DNA from: Roseovarius aestuariivivens | GTDB lineage: Bacteria > Pseudomonadota > Alphaproteobacteria > Rhodobacterales > Rhodobacteraceae | Assembly (NCBI RefSeq): GCF_004761875.1 | Contig: NZ_SJEY01000004.1 | Location: 62,001 to 126,000, forward strand | Direction: 5' to 3' | DNA: 64,000 bases | Part shown: positions 9,192-18,251 of the stretch, one piece after another | Position numbering within the stretch: the first letter of the stretch is position 1 | How the letters are laid out: every line of letters begins with the position of its first letter | The notes under the pieces: model-generated | The model's database searches: none | The model's input: only the letters and a program-made list of their open reading frames with translations | What the model was told of the DNA's origin: nothing | Translations under genes and position numbers: made by a program

Positions 9192-10025
9192 TCAAAGTCT
9201 GATCGGATCGGTCTTGGCCAGTCTATCAAAGGCCATCAGCGTGTCGATCAGGGCTGGCATATCGGTCAAGGCAATCATATTGGGCCCGTCCGAGGGCGCG
9301 GTGTCGGGCGCCTCGTGGGTTTCAATGAAAACGGCCGCGATGCCAAGGCTGACGGCGGCGCGGGCCATGACGGGGGCGAATTCGCGCTGTCCGCCGCTGC
9401 TGCCGCCCTGTCCGCCGGGCTGCTGCACCGAATGGGTGGCGTCCATCACCACCGGATATCCCGTGGCCGCCATCTGCGGCAGGCTGCGCATATCGGCGAC
9501 AAGCGTGTTGTAGCCAAAGGACGTACCGCGCTCGGTCAGAAGCAGGCGCGTGTTGCCGGTGCTTTCCAGCTTGGCCACCACGTTCGGCATATCCCACGGC
9601 GCCAGGAACTGGCCCTTTTTGACATTGATCGCGGCGCCGGTCGCACCGGCGGCCAGCAACAGGTCGGTTTGCCGACACAGGAAGGCGGGGATCTGCAGCA
9701 CGTCCACCACCTCGGCCACCGGGGCGCATTGCTCGGGCAGATGCACGTCCGTCAACACCGGAAGGCCAAGCGTGTCCTTGACCGATTGCATGACCTTGAG
9801 ACCCTCGTCGATGCCCAGCCCACGCTTGCCCGACAGCGAGGTGCGGTTTGCCTTGTCGAAGGATCCCTTGAAGACAAGCTGCGCGCCCGCGCCGGCGCAG
9901 ATTTCCTGCAGGCGGCCGGCGATCATCTGCGCGTGATCCGCGCTTTCAAGCTGGCACGGACCGGCAATCAGCGTGAGGGGCTGATCGTTGCCGACCTGCA
10001 GACCGGAGATGTTGACGGTTTTCAT
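9192..10025 (-). CDS. kdsA: 3-deoxy-8-phosphooctulonate (Kdo-8-P) synthase
   Basis: A 277-residue enzyme that condenses phosphoenolpyruvate with D-arabinose 5-phosphate to Kdo 8-phosphate, for lipid A/core or capsule Kdo. Diagnostic segments are IAGPCQLES near the N-terminus, [20 protein letters not shown], and [17 protein letters not shown] near the C-terminus. Cys24 in GPCQLES is the metal ligand of the metal-dependent class; the metal-independent E. coli enzyme has Asn there. It sits four bases after the KpsE-like gene on the same strand, which suggests Kdo supply for a Kdo-linked capsule, although it may also be the only housekeeping kdsA. Confidence 0.96.
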   Translation of the reverse strand: MKTVNISGLQVGNDQPLTLIAGPCQLESADHAQMIAGRLQEICAGAGAQLVFKGSFDKANRTSLSGKRGLGIDEGLKVMQSVKDTLGLPVLTDVHLPEQCAPVAEVVDVLQIPAFLCRQTDLLLAAGATGAAINVKKGQFLAPWDMPNVVAKLESTGNTRLLLTERGTSFGYNTLVADMRSLPQMAATGYPVVMDATHSVQQPGGQGGSSGGQREFAPVMARAAVSLGIAAVFIETHEAPDTAPSDGPNMIALTDMPALIDTLMAFDRLAKTDPIRL

Positions 10026-10029
10026 CTGT

Positions 10030-11694
10030 TCAGGACGAGACCTGTTCCTTGAGCACGGACGCGGTGAGCGACAGGAGAAGGTAGATACCCGCGAAGATCA
10101 GAAACGCAAGCAATGTATTCTCGAAGGCCCGGGGATAAGAGGGATCCTGCGAGGCCACGGGTTTGACCGAGACAGTCAGATATCGCACCTGCTTGTTGGC
10201 CTCGATCTCGGATTGGCGCTTGGTCTCCAGCGCGGCCTGCAGCACCATGTCGGCGGTGGCCAGATCGGCCTGCGCCATCTGAATCTCGGCGGCTTGGCTG
10301 GCCAGCGAATCTGAGCTTTCCGTCGCGCGATTGAGCCGCGCGTTCTGCTTGTCGAGCTCGTTTTGCAGGATCGACATCTCACTGCGCAGCGCCGCCACCC
10401 GGGCCTGATTGGGCCGCGAATTGCTCAGCAGCGTCTGCAGCGCGATCTGCTTTTCCTGCAGCTGGATTTCGACATTGCCGATCAGCTGGCGGATATTGGC
10501 GACCTCGCCCTCGGGATCGAGGATCGAGTTCTCCTGCAGCTCCACAAGCCGCAACTGCGCCGCGCGGCGCTCGTCCTTGGCGTCCTGAAGGCTTTCCGCG
10601 GCGGTCTTCACCGCGTCCTGCCGCTTTTCCTGGCTCAGCTGGTCCACCCGCTCTTCCGCGTAATCGATCAGCTTTTCGGAGAAGATCCGGCTAGTTTCCG
10701 GATCGGCGGTCGACAGCTCCATCCGGATGACGCCCTCGGTCGGGTCGTAGCCCAGCTTCACGTATTTCTTGTAGACCTTATAGGCGGCCTCGTTCGTGGC
10801 GTCGGGATCAAGCCGCTGGATCGGGTCGATCCGGTCCTGGCTGAAATGGTCGCGAAACCCCACGTCCTTGTCGAGCCGCAGCATCGCGTCCTTGGATTGC
10901 AGGTAGGATTGCGTGGCGATCGAATCCTGCCCCGTGGCGAACTGGCTGGGAATGAGCCCGCCCAGACCGCCGCCGCCCCCGCCCCCGCCATCGGCGGTCA
11001 GGATCAGGAATTCCGACTTGGTTGCGTACATCGGCGTCGCCACGGCGTAAAAGTAGTAGCCCGCCACAAGCGTCGGCAAAAAGACAAACGCCGCCAGCCG
11101 TGAAATCAGCAGGAAGATCTTGCGCCGGCGGCGCGCGGCGATGTCGCGCTGGATGGCCTGGATTTCGCGCGCGCGGCGGTCGGCCGGGCTCATCTCGGTC
11201 GCGGGCAGGGCGACCCGGCTGACCGGCACCGTTTGCGGTAACTGCACCTTGTCCTGGGCGTCCTCGTCGGTCATGCCCGCGCCCTGGCTTTTGCCCGAGG
11301 ACACCAGTTCGACGATGTTCGAGCGCTGGAACGGGTCGATGCCGCGCGCCCGCAACAGACGCATGGCGTCAAAATCCGAGGTCGGCGCCAGCCCGTGTTT
11401 CTGCGCCATGCGCCGCGCCATGCGAAGCTGCCGCCCGGTCAATCCCTCGCGGCGGATGCCGTCGATATCCTGCGAGGCGGTCATTTCGCGGGCCGAGCTG
11501 ACCTCGCCGTCGCGCGGCGTCTCGCGGGGCGTGTCCTGCGCGCCGTCCGATCCGGCCTGCGCCGCGGCGTCGGTGCGGTGCATCTGCGGCGTCTCCGTTT
11601 CCGTGCCGGGACGTGCGGTTTCTGCGCCCGGTGCCGTGCTTGTCGGGCTCGTGCGGCGGATGCGGAATTTTCTAGCCTTGGGTTTCGTAGTCAT
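10030..11694 (-). CDS. capsule polysaccharide export inner-membrane protein (KpsE/CtrB family)
   Basis: A 554-residue polysaccharide co-polymerase-type protein. After a polar, basic, probably disordered cytoplasmic region of about 185 residues there is a first membrane segment ([20 protein letters not shown], about 195-214), a large periplasmic part with a predicted coiled coil (about 340-490, rich in Glu, Gln and Leu heptads), and a C-terminal membrane segment ([20 protein letters not shown], about 530-549). This is the topology of KpsE/CtrB, which links the ABC exporter to the outer-membrane channel. A run of eight glycines follows the first helix. The start overlaps the end of the KpsT-like gene by 23 bases. 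The long N-terminal region is unusual compared with E. coli KpsE. Confidence 0.88.
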   Translation of the reverse strand: MTTKPKARKFRIRRTSPTSTAPGAETARPGTETETPQMHRTDAAAQAGSDGAQDTPRETPRDGEVSSAREMTASQDIDGIRREGLTGRQLRMARRMAQKHGLAPTSDFDAMRLLRARGIDPFQRSNIVELVSSGKSQGAGMTDEDAQDKVQLPQTVPVSRVALPATEMSPADRRAREIQAIQRDIAARRRRKIFLLISRLAAFVFLPTLVAGYYFYAVATPMYATKSEFLILTADGGGGGGGGLGGLIPSQFATGQDSIATQSYLQSKDAMLRLDKDVGFRDHFSQDRIDPIQRLDPDATNEAAYKVYKKYVKLGYDPTEGVIRMELSTADPETSRIFSEKLIDYAEERVDQLSQEKRQDAVKTAAESLQDAKDERRAAQLRLVELQENSILDPEGEVANIRQLIGNVEIQLQEKQIALQTLLSNSRPNQARVAALRSEMSILQNELDKQNARLNRATESSDSLASQAAEIQMAQADLATADMVLQAALETKRQSEIEANKQVRYLTVSVKPVASQDPSYPRAFENTLLAFLIFAGIYLLLSLTASVLKEQVSS

Positions 11695-12331
11695 AAAGCT
11701 CTCTCGCCTCTTCCAAGGTGTCGAACATATACAATTGGCCGTTCATCAGAACGGCCGCCTCGCGCACAAATTTTTCCAGCACCTGCGCCTGATGAGAGAC
11801 GATGATCACCGTCGTCGTGCGCAACCGCTCTTTCAGGATATCGCCGGCCCGGCGGTTGAACTCCACGTCGGTCGAATTCGGCATGCCCTCGTCGATGAGA
11901 TACATATCGAAATCAAGCGCCAGCATCAGCGAAAAGGTAAAGCGTGACCGCATGCCCGAGGAGTAGGTGCCGAGCGGCTGGTCGAAATATTCCCCCAGAT
12001 TGCACACATAGCGGCAATAGGCCTCGACGTAGTCCGGGTCGAGCCCGTAAAGCCGCGCGATGTATCGGGCGTTTTCCTTGGCCGAGATCCGCGGCACCAC
12101 GCCCCCCATGAAGCCCAGGGGAAAGCTGATGCGGCAGCCGCGCCGGATCTCGCCCTCGTCGGGTTTCTCCAGCCCTGCCATCATCTTGATCAGCGTCGTC
12201 TTGCCGGTGCCGTTGGGGGCGAGAATGCCAAGTGAGCGACCCAGTTCGACGCGAAACGACACCCGATCAAGAATGACCTTGCGCTGCGTTCCGGTCCAGA
12301 ACGACTTGCTCACATTGTCGAACTCGAGCAT
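11672..12331 (-). CDS. capsule export ABC transporter ATPase (KpsT/CtrD family)
   Basis: A 219-residue ABC ATPase energising polysaccharide export. Walker A is APNGTGKT at 38-45 (Ala replaces the usual first Gly), the ABC signature YSSGMRSR is at 123-130, and Walker B FDMYLIDE at 141-148, followed by the switch His in VIIVSHQ. The weak signature (SSGM) is typical of KpsT. It heads a minus-strand run with the KpsE-like gene, kdsA and a phosphohexomutase. The permease partner KpsM is not in the window, so it must be elsewhere or the cluster has been split. CTGGAG about eight bases before the ATG serves as ribosome site. Confidence 0.9.
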   Translation of the reverse strand: MLEFDNVSKSFWTGTQRKVILDRVSFRVELGRSLGILAPNGTGKTTLIKMMAGLEKPDEGEIRRGCRISFPLGFMGGVVPRISAKENARYIARLYGLDPDYVEAYCRYVCNLGEYFDQPLGTYSSGMRSRFTFSLMLALDFDMYLIDEGMPNSTDVEFNRRAGDILKERLRTTTVIIVSHQAQVLEKFVREAAVLMNGQLYMFDTLEEARELYDYETQG

Positions 12332-12532
12332 CGAAAAGGCTCCAGGGCTGCTCTGTTCTACCCTCTTTAGCGGGGCATCTTTAAGACTGTATTAGCCGTG
12401 TTTCCCGGCATTATCCTCAATTCCCCGATCTTGTCACAGTAAAACAGGGCGATTTTATGCCCCTTTTCAATAAATTTCCGAAAATCCCGGACATTGACGT
12501 GCCCGCGTCGCGCCAATCCAGCCGGTCCCGGT

Positions 12533-13564
12533 TCAGGCGACGGCCTGCCAGACCAGACCGGCCAGCACCGCCCCGGCGAAGCCGAAGGCGAAATAGGCGG
12601 CGAAGATGCGCGGCTTCACCAGCGCCCAGACCGCGACCGCAGCGGGAATGCAGCTGACCCCGCCCGCGATGACAAAGCTCATCGCGGCGCCCTGGCTCAT
12701 GCCCTGCGCCAACAGCGCGTCGATCAGCGGGACTGCGGCATAGCCGTTGAGATAGGCCGGCGCGCCCACCAGCGCACCAAGCAGGATCGTCCCGATCCCT
12801 TGCCCCCCAAGCACGGCGCCCACAGCCTCTGCCGGCACATAGTGCAGCATCAGCGCCTCGATGAGATAGGCCAGCGCAAGCCATTTGAGCAGGAAATGCC
12901 CGTTCTGCAGGCTGGTCGCGCGGAACGTGCTCAGCCTGTCCGCGTCCTGCCAGAAGCGCCAGACCGGCTTGCCCTCGAAGGGGCGCTTGGCGCTGCAACA
13001 GCCGCCACAGCCCTGCGGCGCGGTGCGCAGCGGATCCGCGAAAAGCGGACCGCGCGCGAAAAGCATGGTGATGCTCCCGCCCAGAATGCCGATCGACACT
13101 GCGGCGACGGCCTTGGCGATGGCGAAATCCCAGCCCAGCGTGCCCGAGGTGATGGCGAACATGGCCGGGTCCATCAACGGCGAAGCCAGCCAGAACGCCA
13201 TGACCGCGCCCAGCGGTGCCCCGATCGCCAGCATCGCGGCGATGAAGGGGATCACCTCGCAACTGCAAAAGGGCGACAGCCCGCCCAGCAGGGCTGCCAC
13301 GACGATCATCCGGCCCTGCGGTCCCTCAAAGGCCCTCGCCAGCAGGGATTCCGCCCCGGTCGCCTTGAGATAGGCCACCGCCAGAACGGCGAAGAGGATG
13401 AAGGGGGCGGTGTGCCACAACGCCTCGGCAGTGAAACGCAACATCGGCCAGACCTGCCCGGGGTCGAACAGCGCCAGAATAACGAGGATCGCCGCGAAGG
13501 CCGCCCACGCCTTGTCGAGGCGCCGCCACAGCTCGCGGGATTGCGGGATCGGGATCTCAACCAT
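12533..13564 (-). CDS. YraQ/ArsP-superfamily permease (SO_0444-like)
   Basis: A 343-residue polytopic inner-membrane permease with about eight to ten hydrophobic helices. It has the family's cysteine motif PFCSCEVIPF (Cys100, Cys102) inside a membrane region and a cysteine-rich cytoplasmic loop GCGGCC (186, 189, 190), likely for metal or metalloid binding. Related proteins export organoarsenicals (ArsP) or have been linked to Cu/Zn efflux (SO_0444); the substrate here cannot be named. The start used is ATG 13564, nine bases after GAGG; an ATG at 13570 is also possible. Either start overlaps the upstream arsR gene, so the pair is one transcription unit and probably controlled by that repressor. 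Confidence 0.85.
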   Translation of the reverse strand: MVEIPIPQSRELWRRLDKAWAAFAAILVILALFDPGQVWPMLRFTAEALWHTAPFILFAVLAVAYLKATGAESLLARAFEGPQGRMIVVAALLGGLSPFCSCEVIPFIAAMLAIGAPLGAVMAFWLASPLMDPAMFAITSGTLGWDFAIAKAVAAVSIGILGGSITMLFARGPLFADPLRTAPQGCGGCCSAKRPFEGKPVWRFWQDADRLSTFRATSLQNGHFLLKWLALAYLIEALMLHYVPAEAVGAVLGGQGIGTILLGALVGAPAYLNGYAAVPLIDALLAQGMSQGAAMSFVIAGGVSCIPAAVAVWALVKPRIFAAYFAFGFAGAVLAGLVWQAVA

Positions 13565-13901
13565 GGTCATGGCCCTCGTGCGGGGTGGAGGCGTCGGCGC
13601 AGCATTCGCGCAGCAGAAACTGCGACAGCGCCTGCAATTCGTCAAAGGCGACGGCGGCACACAGGATGCTGCGCCCCTGCCTTTGCTGCCGTACAAGACC
13701 GGCCTGCGACAGGATCTTCATGTGATGCGTCAGCGTAGAGCCGGTCACCCCGGCGCGTGCGCCAAGCTCTCCGATCCGCAGCCCTTCGGGCCCGGCACGC
13801 ACCAGCGTGCGCAGCACCTCGAGGCGCTGTTCGCTGCCAAGCGCGGCGAATGTCGAAGCGGCCTGTTCGAGGCTCAGGCTGGGGTTGGTAATATTTTTCA
13901 T
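13557..13901 (-). CDS. ArsR/SmtB-family transcriptional repressor
   Basis: A 114-residue winged-helix protein. The N-terminal FAALGSEQRLEVLRTLV and the recognition region GVTGSTLTHHMKILSQAGLV are typical of ArsR regulators. Possible effector ligands are the vicinal cysteines in LRECCADAS near residue 100 and the C-terminal histidine cluster HEGHDHG. It overlaps the permease gene by eight bases and should repress both genes until a metal or metalloid binds. Two matching palindromes lie just upstream, the first covering the ribosome site and the start codon. Confidence 0.9.
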   Translation of the reverse strand: MKNITNPSLSLEQAASTFAALGSEQRLEVLRTLVRAGPEGLRIGELGARAGVTGSTLTHHMKILSQAGLVRQQRQGRSILCAAVAFDELQALSQFLLRECCADASTPHEGHDHG

Positions 13902-13923
13902 ATTTCTATAATTCTAGAAATAT
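13900..13923. promoter_or_regulatory. palindromic operator 1 for ArsR
   Basis: Perfect inverted repeat ATATTTCTA-N6-TAGAAATAT. It touches the arsR start codon and overlaps the -10 region of a minus-strand promoter (TTGCGA, 17 bp, AATTAT). The position fits an autoregulatory repressor site. Confidence 0.7.
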
Positions 13924-13941
13924 AGCCGAGTCGCAAGTATA

Positions 13942-13961
13942 ATTTCGAAAGATCTCGAAAT
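13942..13961. promoter_or_regulatory. palindromic operator 2 for ArsR
   Basis: Perfect inverted repeat ATTTCGA-N6-TCGAAAT, with the same half-site pattern and spacer length as the palindrome at 13900-13923 and centred 40 bp from it. It overlaps the end of a plus-strand TATAAT (13938-13943) facing asd. Confidence 0.6.
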
Positions 13962-14053
13962 ATCATGGATCGGGATCTTCGGCAGCCCTTTCATCTCTTC
14001 CGGCGCTGGGGTAAGGACGCGCCGTCGAAACCTTTACGGAAGGATTCCTTGAG

Positions 14054-15076
14054 ATGGGGTACAAAGTTGTCATCGCCGGCGCCACGGGCAATGTGGGCCG
14101 CGAAATGCTGAACATCCTGGCCGAACGCCAGTTCCCGGTCGACGAGATCGCGGTGCTCGCCAGCCGCCGGTCGCTGGGCACCGAGGTCAGCTTTGGCGAC
14201 AAGACCCTCAAGACCAAGGATCTCGACGCGTTCGATTTCACTGGCTGGGATATCGCGCTTTTCGCCATCGGCTCTGACGCGACGAAGAAATACGCACCCA
14301 TCGCGGCCAAGGCGGGCTGTATCGTGATCGATAACTCCTCGCTCTATCGCTACGATTCCGAAGTTCCGCTGGTGGTTCCGGAAGTGAACCCCGAGGCGGT
14401 CGACGGCTATTCTAAGAAAAACATCATCGCCAACCCCAACTGCTCGACCGCGCAGATGGTCGTGGCGCTGAAACCGCTGCATGACCGCGCGAAGATCAAG
14501 CGCGTCGTCGTCTCGACCTACCAATCGGTGTCGGGCGCGGGCAAGGAAGGCATGGACGAGCTCTGGGAGCAGACCAAGTCGGTCTACAACCCCACCTCCG
14601 ACGTGCCGCCGAAGAAATTCCAGAAAGAGATCGCCTTCAACGTGATCCCGCATATCGACGTCTTCATGGAAGACGGCTCCACCAAGGAAGAGTGGAAGAT
14701 GGTGGCGGAGACCAAGAAGATCGTGGATCCCAAGATCAAGCTGACCGCGACCTGCGTGCGCGTGCCGGTCTTCGTGGGGCACGCCGAGGCGATCAATATC
14801 GAGTTCGAGGAGTTCCTCGACGAGGACGAGGCGCGCGATATCCTGCGCGAAGCGCCGGGTCTGATGGTGGTCGACAAGCGCGAGGACGGCGGATACGTCA
14901 CGCCCAAGGAATGCGTTGGCGATTACGCCACCTTCATCAGCCGGATCCGCCAGGATGCCACCATCGAGAACGGCCTCAACCTCTGGTGCGTCAGCGACAA
15001 TTTGCGCAAGGGTGCCGCGCTTAACGCGGTGCAGATCGCCGAAACACTTGGCAATCGCGTGCTCAAAAAAGGCTGA
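14054..15076 (+). CDS. asd: aspartate-semialdehyde dehydrogenase
   Basis: A 340-residue NADPH-dependent enzyme that reduces aspartyl phosphate to aspartate semialdehyde, the branch point to lysine/diaminopimelate, threonine and methionine. The nucleotide loop GATGNVG is at 9-15, and the catalytic cysteine is Cys130 in NPNCSTAQ. Length and sequence fit the standard bacterial class. A GGAAGGA ribosome site lies nine bases before ATG 14054. It is transcribed away from the arsR gene with a leader of about 100 bases if the TATAAT at 13938 is its promoter, and it ends in a good intrinsic terminator. dapE and dapD of the same pathway are further right in the window. Confidence 0.97.
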   Translation: MGYKVVIAGATGNVGREMLNILAERQFPVDEIAVLASRRSLGTEVSFGDKTLKTKDLDAFDFTGWDIALFAIGSDATKKYAPIAAKAGCIVIDNSSLYRYDSEVPLVVPEVNPEAVDGYSKKNIIANPNCSTAQMVVALKPLHDRAKIKRVVVSTYQSVSGAGKEGMDELWEQTKSVYNPTSDVPPKKFQKEIAFNVIPHIDVFMEDGSTKEEWKMVAETKKIVDPKIKLTATCVRVPVFVGHAEAINIEFEEFLDEDEARDILREAPGLMVVDKREDGGYVTPKECVGDYATFISRIRQDATIENGLNLWCVSDNLRKGAALNAVQIAETLGNRVLKKG

Positions 15077-15120
15077 TCCCGCCGCTTTTGACGCGACCAG
15101 TCGCATCGGTCTTTCAGGTT

Positions 15121-15153
15121 CGCGCCGTCCAATCCATTGGGCGGCGCGTTTTT
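15121..15153 (+). terminator. rho-independent terminator of asd
   Basis: Ten-base-pair stem (CGCGCCGTCC pairing with GGGCGGCGCG, one G-T wobble), eight-base loop, then five T. It lies 45 bases after the asd stop. Confidence 0.8.
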
Positions 15154-15274
15154 CTGGGCGGCGCGTGACGGGCGATGCGCGGGTCACGACGTTTTCAACC
15201 TGCGCGGCAATGCCGGGCTTGGCGTTCCGCGCCCGATCCCGCATCATTCCCGGACCGCTGCAGGAGACATGCCC

Positions 15275-16906
15275 ATGCGATCCCTCGCCCTCATTCTTTT
15301 CGCCATGCCGTTCGCGGCGCTGGCCGACGACATCCCTCTGACAAGTCAGGTCACCGCCGTCACGCTCTTTCCGCAGGGCGCTACGGTCACCCGCAATGTT
15401 CCCTTCGACATGCCTGCGGGGCAGCATCGGCTTATCCTGCGCGATCTGCCCCGGTCCACCCCGCTGGAACAGGTCCGGGTCGAGGTTACCGGCGCGACGC
15501 TTGGCGGCGTGACGGCCCGGCGCGATGACGTGCCGCCGCGCGACGCGCCCGAACGCCCGGATATCGCCGAGGCCCGCGACGAGCTTGAGCGGCATGAGGT
15601 GGCCCTGCGCGAGGCGCAGGGCGCGGTAGAGGCGATCCGGCTTGAGGCCGAGGCCGCGCAGGCGCGCGTGCGCTTTCTTGATCGGCTCGGCGACAACGAC
15701 GGCGCCGCGCAGATGGATGTCGGCGCGCTCAGGGCGTTGACCGAGATGATCGGGGACGAGACGCTTCAGGCGCTGCAACAGGCACAGGCGGCAACACGCC
15801 GCGCCGAAGAGTCCAGTCGCGATCTGGCACCCTTGATAGAGGCCCGCGACAGCGCCGAACAGGCGTTGAACGCTCTTCTGACCGAGGAACAGACGCGCGC
15901 CTCGCTGGCGGTCGAGGTGACGTCGGACACCGCCGCGCAAGGCACGCTGACAATTACTTATGTGACGCCTGCCGCCTCGTGGACGCCAGTTTACGATCTG
16001 CGTCTGGTCCGGGATACCGGCGCGCTGACGGTCGCGCGCGGGGCGTTCGTCGCGCAATCCACCGGCGAAGACTGGCGTGATGTCGCCGTCACGCTGTCGA
16101 CCGTGCGTCCCGCGGGACAGATGGCGCCAAGCGTGCTGTCTCCGCGTGGCCTGCGCATCTACGAGGAAGACAAGATGCCCCGGCCTCTGACCCTGCAACG
16201 CCGTTCGGGCCTGGAAATGGCCGATGCGGCAGCCGCGGCGCCGATGGCGGAAGAGGTCCGCGTGACCACCGCCGCCGCCGCGTTCGATGGGATCGCCGTC
16301 ACCTATACGTACCCCGCCGCCGTCACCATCGCCACCGGCGCCGACCGGGTTCGCCTCGCGCTCGGCACGCTCGATCTCGCGACCGATCTGCGCGCCCGGG
16401 CGGTGCCCTTTTACGATGATACCGCCTATCTCGTGGCCGAGATCACAAACGACACGGGCGAGCTGATCCTGCCCAGCGACGAGGCAAGCTTTTATCTCGA
16501 CGGGCGCTATATCGGGCAACGGTATCTAGACCTAATCCCGTCGGGCGCCACGGCGGCGCTGTCCTTTGGGCCTGTCGACGGGCTGCAGGTGACGCGCGTG
16601 GTGCTCGACCGTTCGGGCGGCGACCGTGGCGTGATCAGCCGCTCCAACGCGCTGGAAGAGACCGTGCGCATCACGGTCGAGAACCTGACCCAGAGCACCT
16701 GGCCCCTCGTAGTGATCGACCGCGTGCCCTTCACCGAGCAGGAAGATCTGGAGATCGACTGGCGCGCCACGCCCGCCCCGGCAGAGCAGAATATCGATGA
16801 TCAGCGCGGAATCCTGGCCTGGCGGTTCGATCTCGCCCCCGGCGCCACGCAGGAGATCCGCCTGTCCAAGACGATCACCTGGCCGGACGGCTGGGTGCTG
16901 CAGTAA
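15275..16906 (+). CDS. secreted DUF4139 (mucoidy inhibitor MuiA-like) protein
   Basis: A 543-residue exported protein. The signal peptide is MRSLALILFAMPFAALA; the start ATG 15275 is preferred over ATG 15269 because AGGAG lies eight bases upstream. An N-terminal DUF4140-like beta domain (TAVTLFPQGATVTRN, about 25-110) is followed by a helical, probably coiled-coil segment (about 110-220) and a C-terminal DUF4139 beta region (about 225-540, starting near LTITYVTPAASWTPVYDLR). Proteins with this layout are annotated MuiA in other bacteria, but the molecular role is not established. It stands alone between asd and the convergent PII-like gene. Confidence 0.85.
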   Translation: MRSLALILFAMPFAALADDIPLTSQVTAVTLFPQGATVTRNVPFDMPAGQHRLILRDLPRSTPLEQVRVEVTGATLGGVTARRDDVPPRDAPERPDIAEARDELERHEVALREAQGAVEAIRLEAEAAQARVRFLDRLGDNDGAAQMDVGALRALTEMIGDETLQALQQAQAATRRAEESSRDLAPLIEARDSAEQALNALLTEEQTRASLAVEVTSDTAAQGTLTITYVTPAASWTPVYDLRLVRDTGALTVARGAFVAQSTGEDWRDVAVTLSTVRPAGQMAPSVLSPRGLRIYEEDKMPRPLTLQRRSGLEMADAAAAAPMAEEVRVTTAAAAFDGIAVTYTYPAAVTIATGADRVRLALGTLDLATDLRARAVPFYDDTAYLVAEITNDTGELILPSDEASFYLDGRYIGQRYLDLIPSGATAALSFGPVDGLQVTRVVLDRSGGDRGVISRSNALEETVRITVENLTQSTWPLVVIDRVPFTEQEDLEIDWRATPAPAEQNIDDQRGILAWRFDLAPGATQEIRLSKTITWPDGWVLQ

Positions 16907-16912
16907 GGAGGG

Positions 16913-17224
16913 TCAGAAGCGTTCGGCGCGCAGCACTTCGCAATCGGTCACGCACACGACGCCGATATGGCGTTCGACGACGGCGAAAGCCGCCTCGAGC
17001 AGGGTATCGAGCCGATCGGGCCTGATGATGCAGACAACCTGCACCATGCCTTCGGCGCGGCTGATCTGACCCGACCGGGACCATTCCCCGGACCGGCCCG
17101 ATCCGGCCCGGACCGGCAGCACGGTATAGCCCGTCACGCCCGCGCCGCGCAGGGTGCGCGTCAGCCGGGTCTGCATGACCTGCTCGATGGTGATTTCGAC
17201 GCGCTTGGCCTTGTGGGTTTGCAT
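16913..17224 (-). CDS. PII-like signalling protein (SbtB-type)
   Basis: A 103-residue small protein with the ferredoxin-like PII pattern: beta-alpha-beta start (AKRVEITIEQVMQTRLTRTLRGAGVTGYTVLPV), a glycine- and serine-rich T-loop region (GSGRSGEWSRSG, about 41-52), then VQVVCIIRPDRLDTLLEAAFAVVE and a short C-terminal strand with two cysteines (CVTDC). It sits one base after the SbtA-like transporter gene on the same strand. In cyanobacteria SbtB binds adenine nucleotides and controls SbtA, so a regulatory role for the neighbouring transporter is likely. The T-loop lacks the Tyr of GlnB, which argues against general nitrogen signalling. Confidence 0.8.
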   Translation of the reverse strand: MQTHKAKRVEITIEQVMQTRLTRTLRGAGVTGYTVLPVRAGSGRSGEWSRSGQISRAEGMVQVVCIIRPDRLDTLLEAAFAVVERHIGVVCVTDCEVLRAERF

Positions 17225-17225
17225 G

Positions 17226-18203
17226 TCAGCCTCCTGTCACGGTTTGCGCCGCCGCCAGATAGATCGGAATGCCCAGCGTCAGGTTGAAGGGGAACGTCAC
17301 GCCAAGCGAAAGGGTCAGGTAGATCGACGGGTTCGCCTCGGGCAAGGCCACGCGCATGGCGGCGGGTACGGCGATATAGCTCGCCGAGGCCGATAGCGTC
17401 ATCAGCAGGACGGCGCCGCCCGTGGACAGGCCCAGCAACAGCGCGGTCAACAGTCCCGCCGTGGCACCCAGAAGTGGCATCAACAGCCCGAAGGCCACCG
17501 CACCAATCCCCAGCGCGCCGCGCCCCTTTTGCATGCCGCGCCCCGCCACCAGCCCCATATCCAGAAGAAAGAGGCACAGCACGCCTTTGAAGGGCGCGAC
17601 GATGAAGCTGCTGATCTCTTCCAGGCCTTCGGGTCCGGTTATGAACCCGATCAGAAACGCGCCCACCAGAAGCACGATCGACCCGTTGAGCAGGATTTCG
17701 CGCCACAGCCCCGAATCCATCCGCGCGTTCTTTTCCCCGCGCGATACCAGCCACAGCGCCGACAGGATCGCGGGCGCCTCCATCGCCGCGGCGACGGCCA
17801 CCATGTAGCCCTCTGCGGCGATCCCGCTGCTTTCCAGCACGGATGTGGCCGCGACGAAAGTCACGATCGAGATCGAGCCGTAATGCCCGGCCACCGCGGC
17901 GGCGTTGAGCCGGTCCATCGGCGACATCATCCGCAACAGCATGAAGGCCAGCAGCGGCAACAGCGCCGAGAGCGCGACGCCCCCCAGAAGCGACAGGCCC
18001 AGCTTCAGGTCGATGCCGTGATCGGCCACGCTCACCCCGCCCTTGAAGCCGATGGCGAACAGCAGATAGATCGACAGCGCCTTGGCCGCCGCCTCGGGCA
18101 CCGACAGGTCCGAACGCGCCAGCGCGGCGGCAAGTCCGAGCGCGAACGACAGCACGATAGGCGAAATCAGGTTGTCAGCGGCCAGCGCCAGGATGTCTGT
18201 CAT
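17226..18203 (-). CDS. SbtA-like sodium-dependent bicarbonate transporter family protein
   Basis: A 325-residue membrane protein with about ten hydrophobic helices. Recognisable family segments are LLFAIGFKGG, AVAGHYGSISIVTF, AAAMEAPAI, and SASASYIAVPAAMR, the last being strongly conserved in SbtA. SbtA proteins take up bicarbonate with sodium. The gene lies between a beta-carbonic anhydrase gene (48-base gap) and a PII-like gene (one-base gap), all transcribed together, which strongly supports an inorganic-carbon role. No RuBisCO or carboxysome gene is nearby, so the bicarbonate may serve anaplerotic carboxylation or pH control. Transport specificity is inferred from family and context. Confidence 0.87.
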   Translation of the reverse strand: MTDILALAADNLISPIVLSFALGLAAALARSDLSVPEAAAKALSIYLLFAIGFKGGVSVADHGIDLKLGLSLLGGVALSALLPLLAFMLLRMMSPMDRLNAAAVAGHYGSISIVTFVAATSVLESSGIAAEGYMVAVAAAMEAPAILSALWLVSRGEKNARMDSGLWREILLNGSIVLLVGAFLIGFITGPEGLEEISSFIVAPFKGVLCLFLLDMGLVAGRGMQKGRGALGIGAVAFGLLMPLLGATAGLLTALLLGLSTGGAVLLMTLSASASYIAVPAAMRVALPEANPSIYLTLSLGVTFPFNLTLGIPIYLAAAQTVTGG

Positions 18204-18251
18204 GGTCGTTCTTACCTCGGAACCGCGCGCAAAGGCGGAAAAAACTCGGCC

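Noticed and set aside
13991..16519. 842-codon minus-strand frame covering asd and the DUF4139 gene
   Set aside because: Spans two good plus-strand genes and their terminator; composition is typical of an antisense frame.
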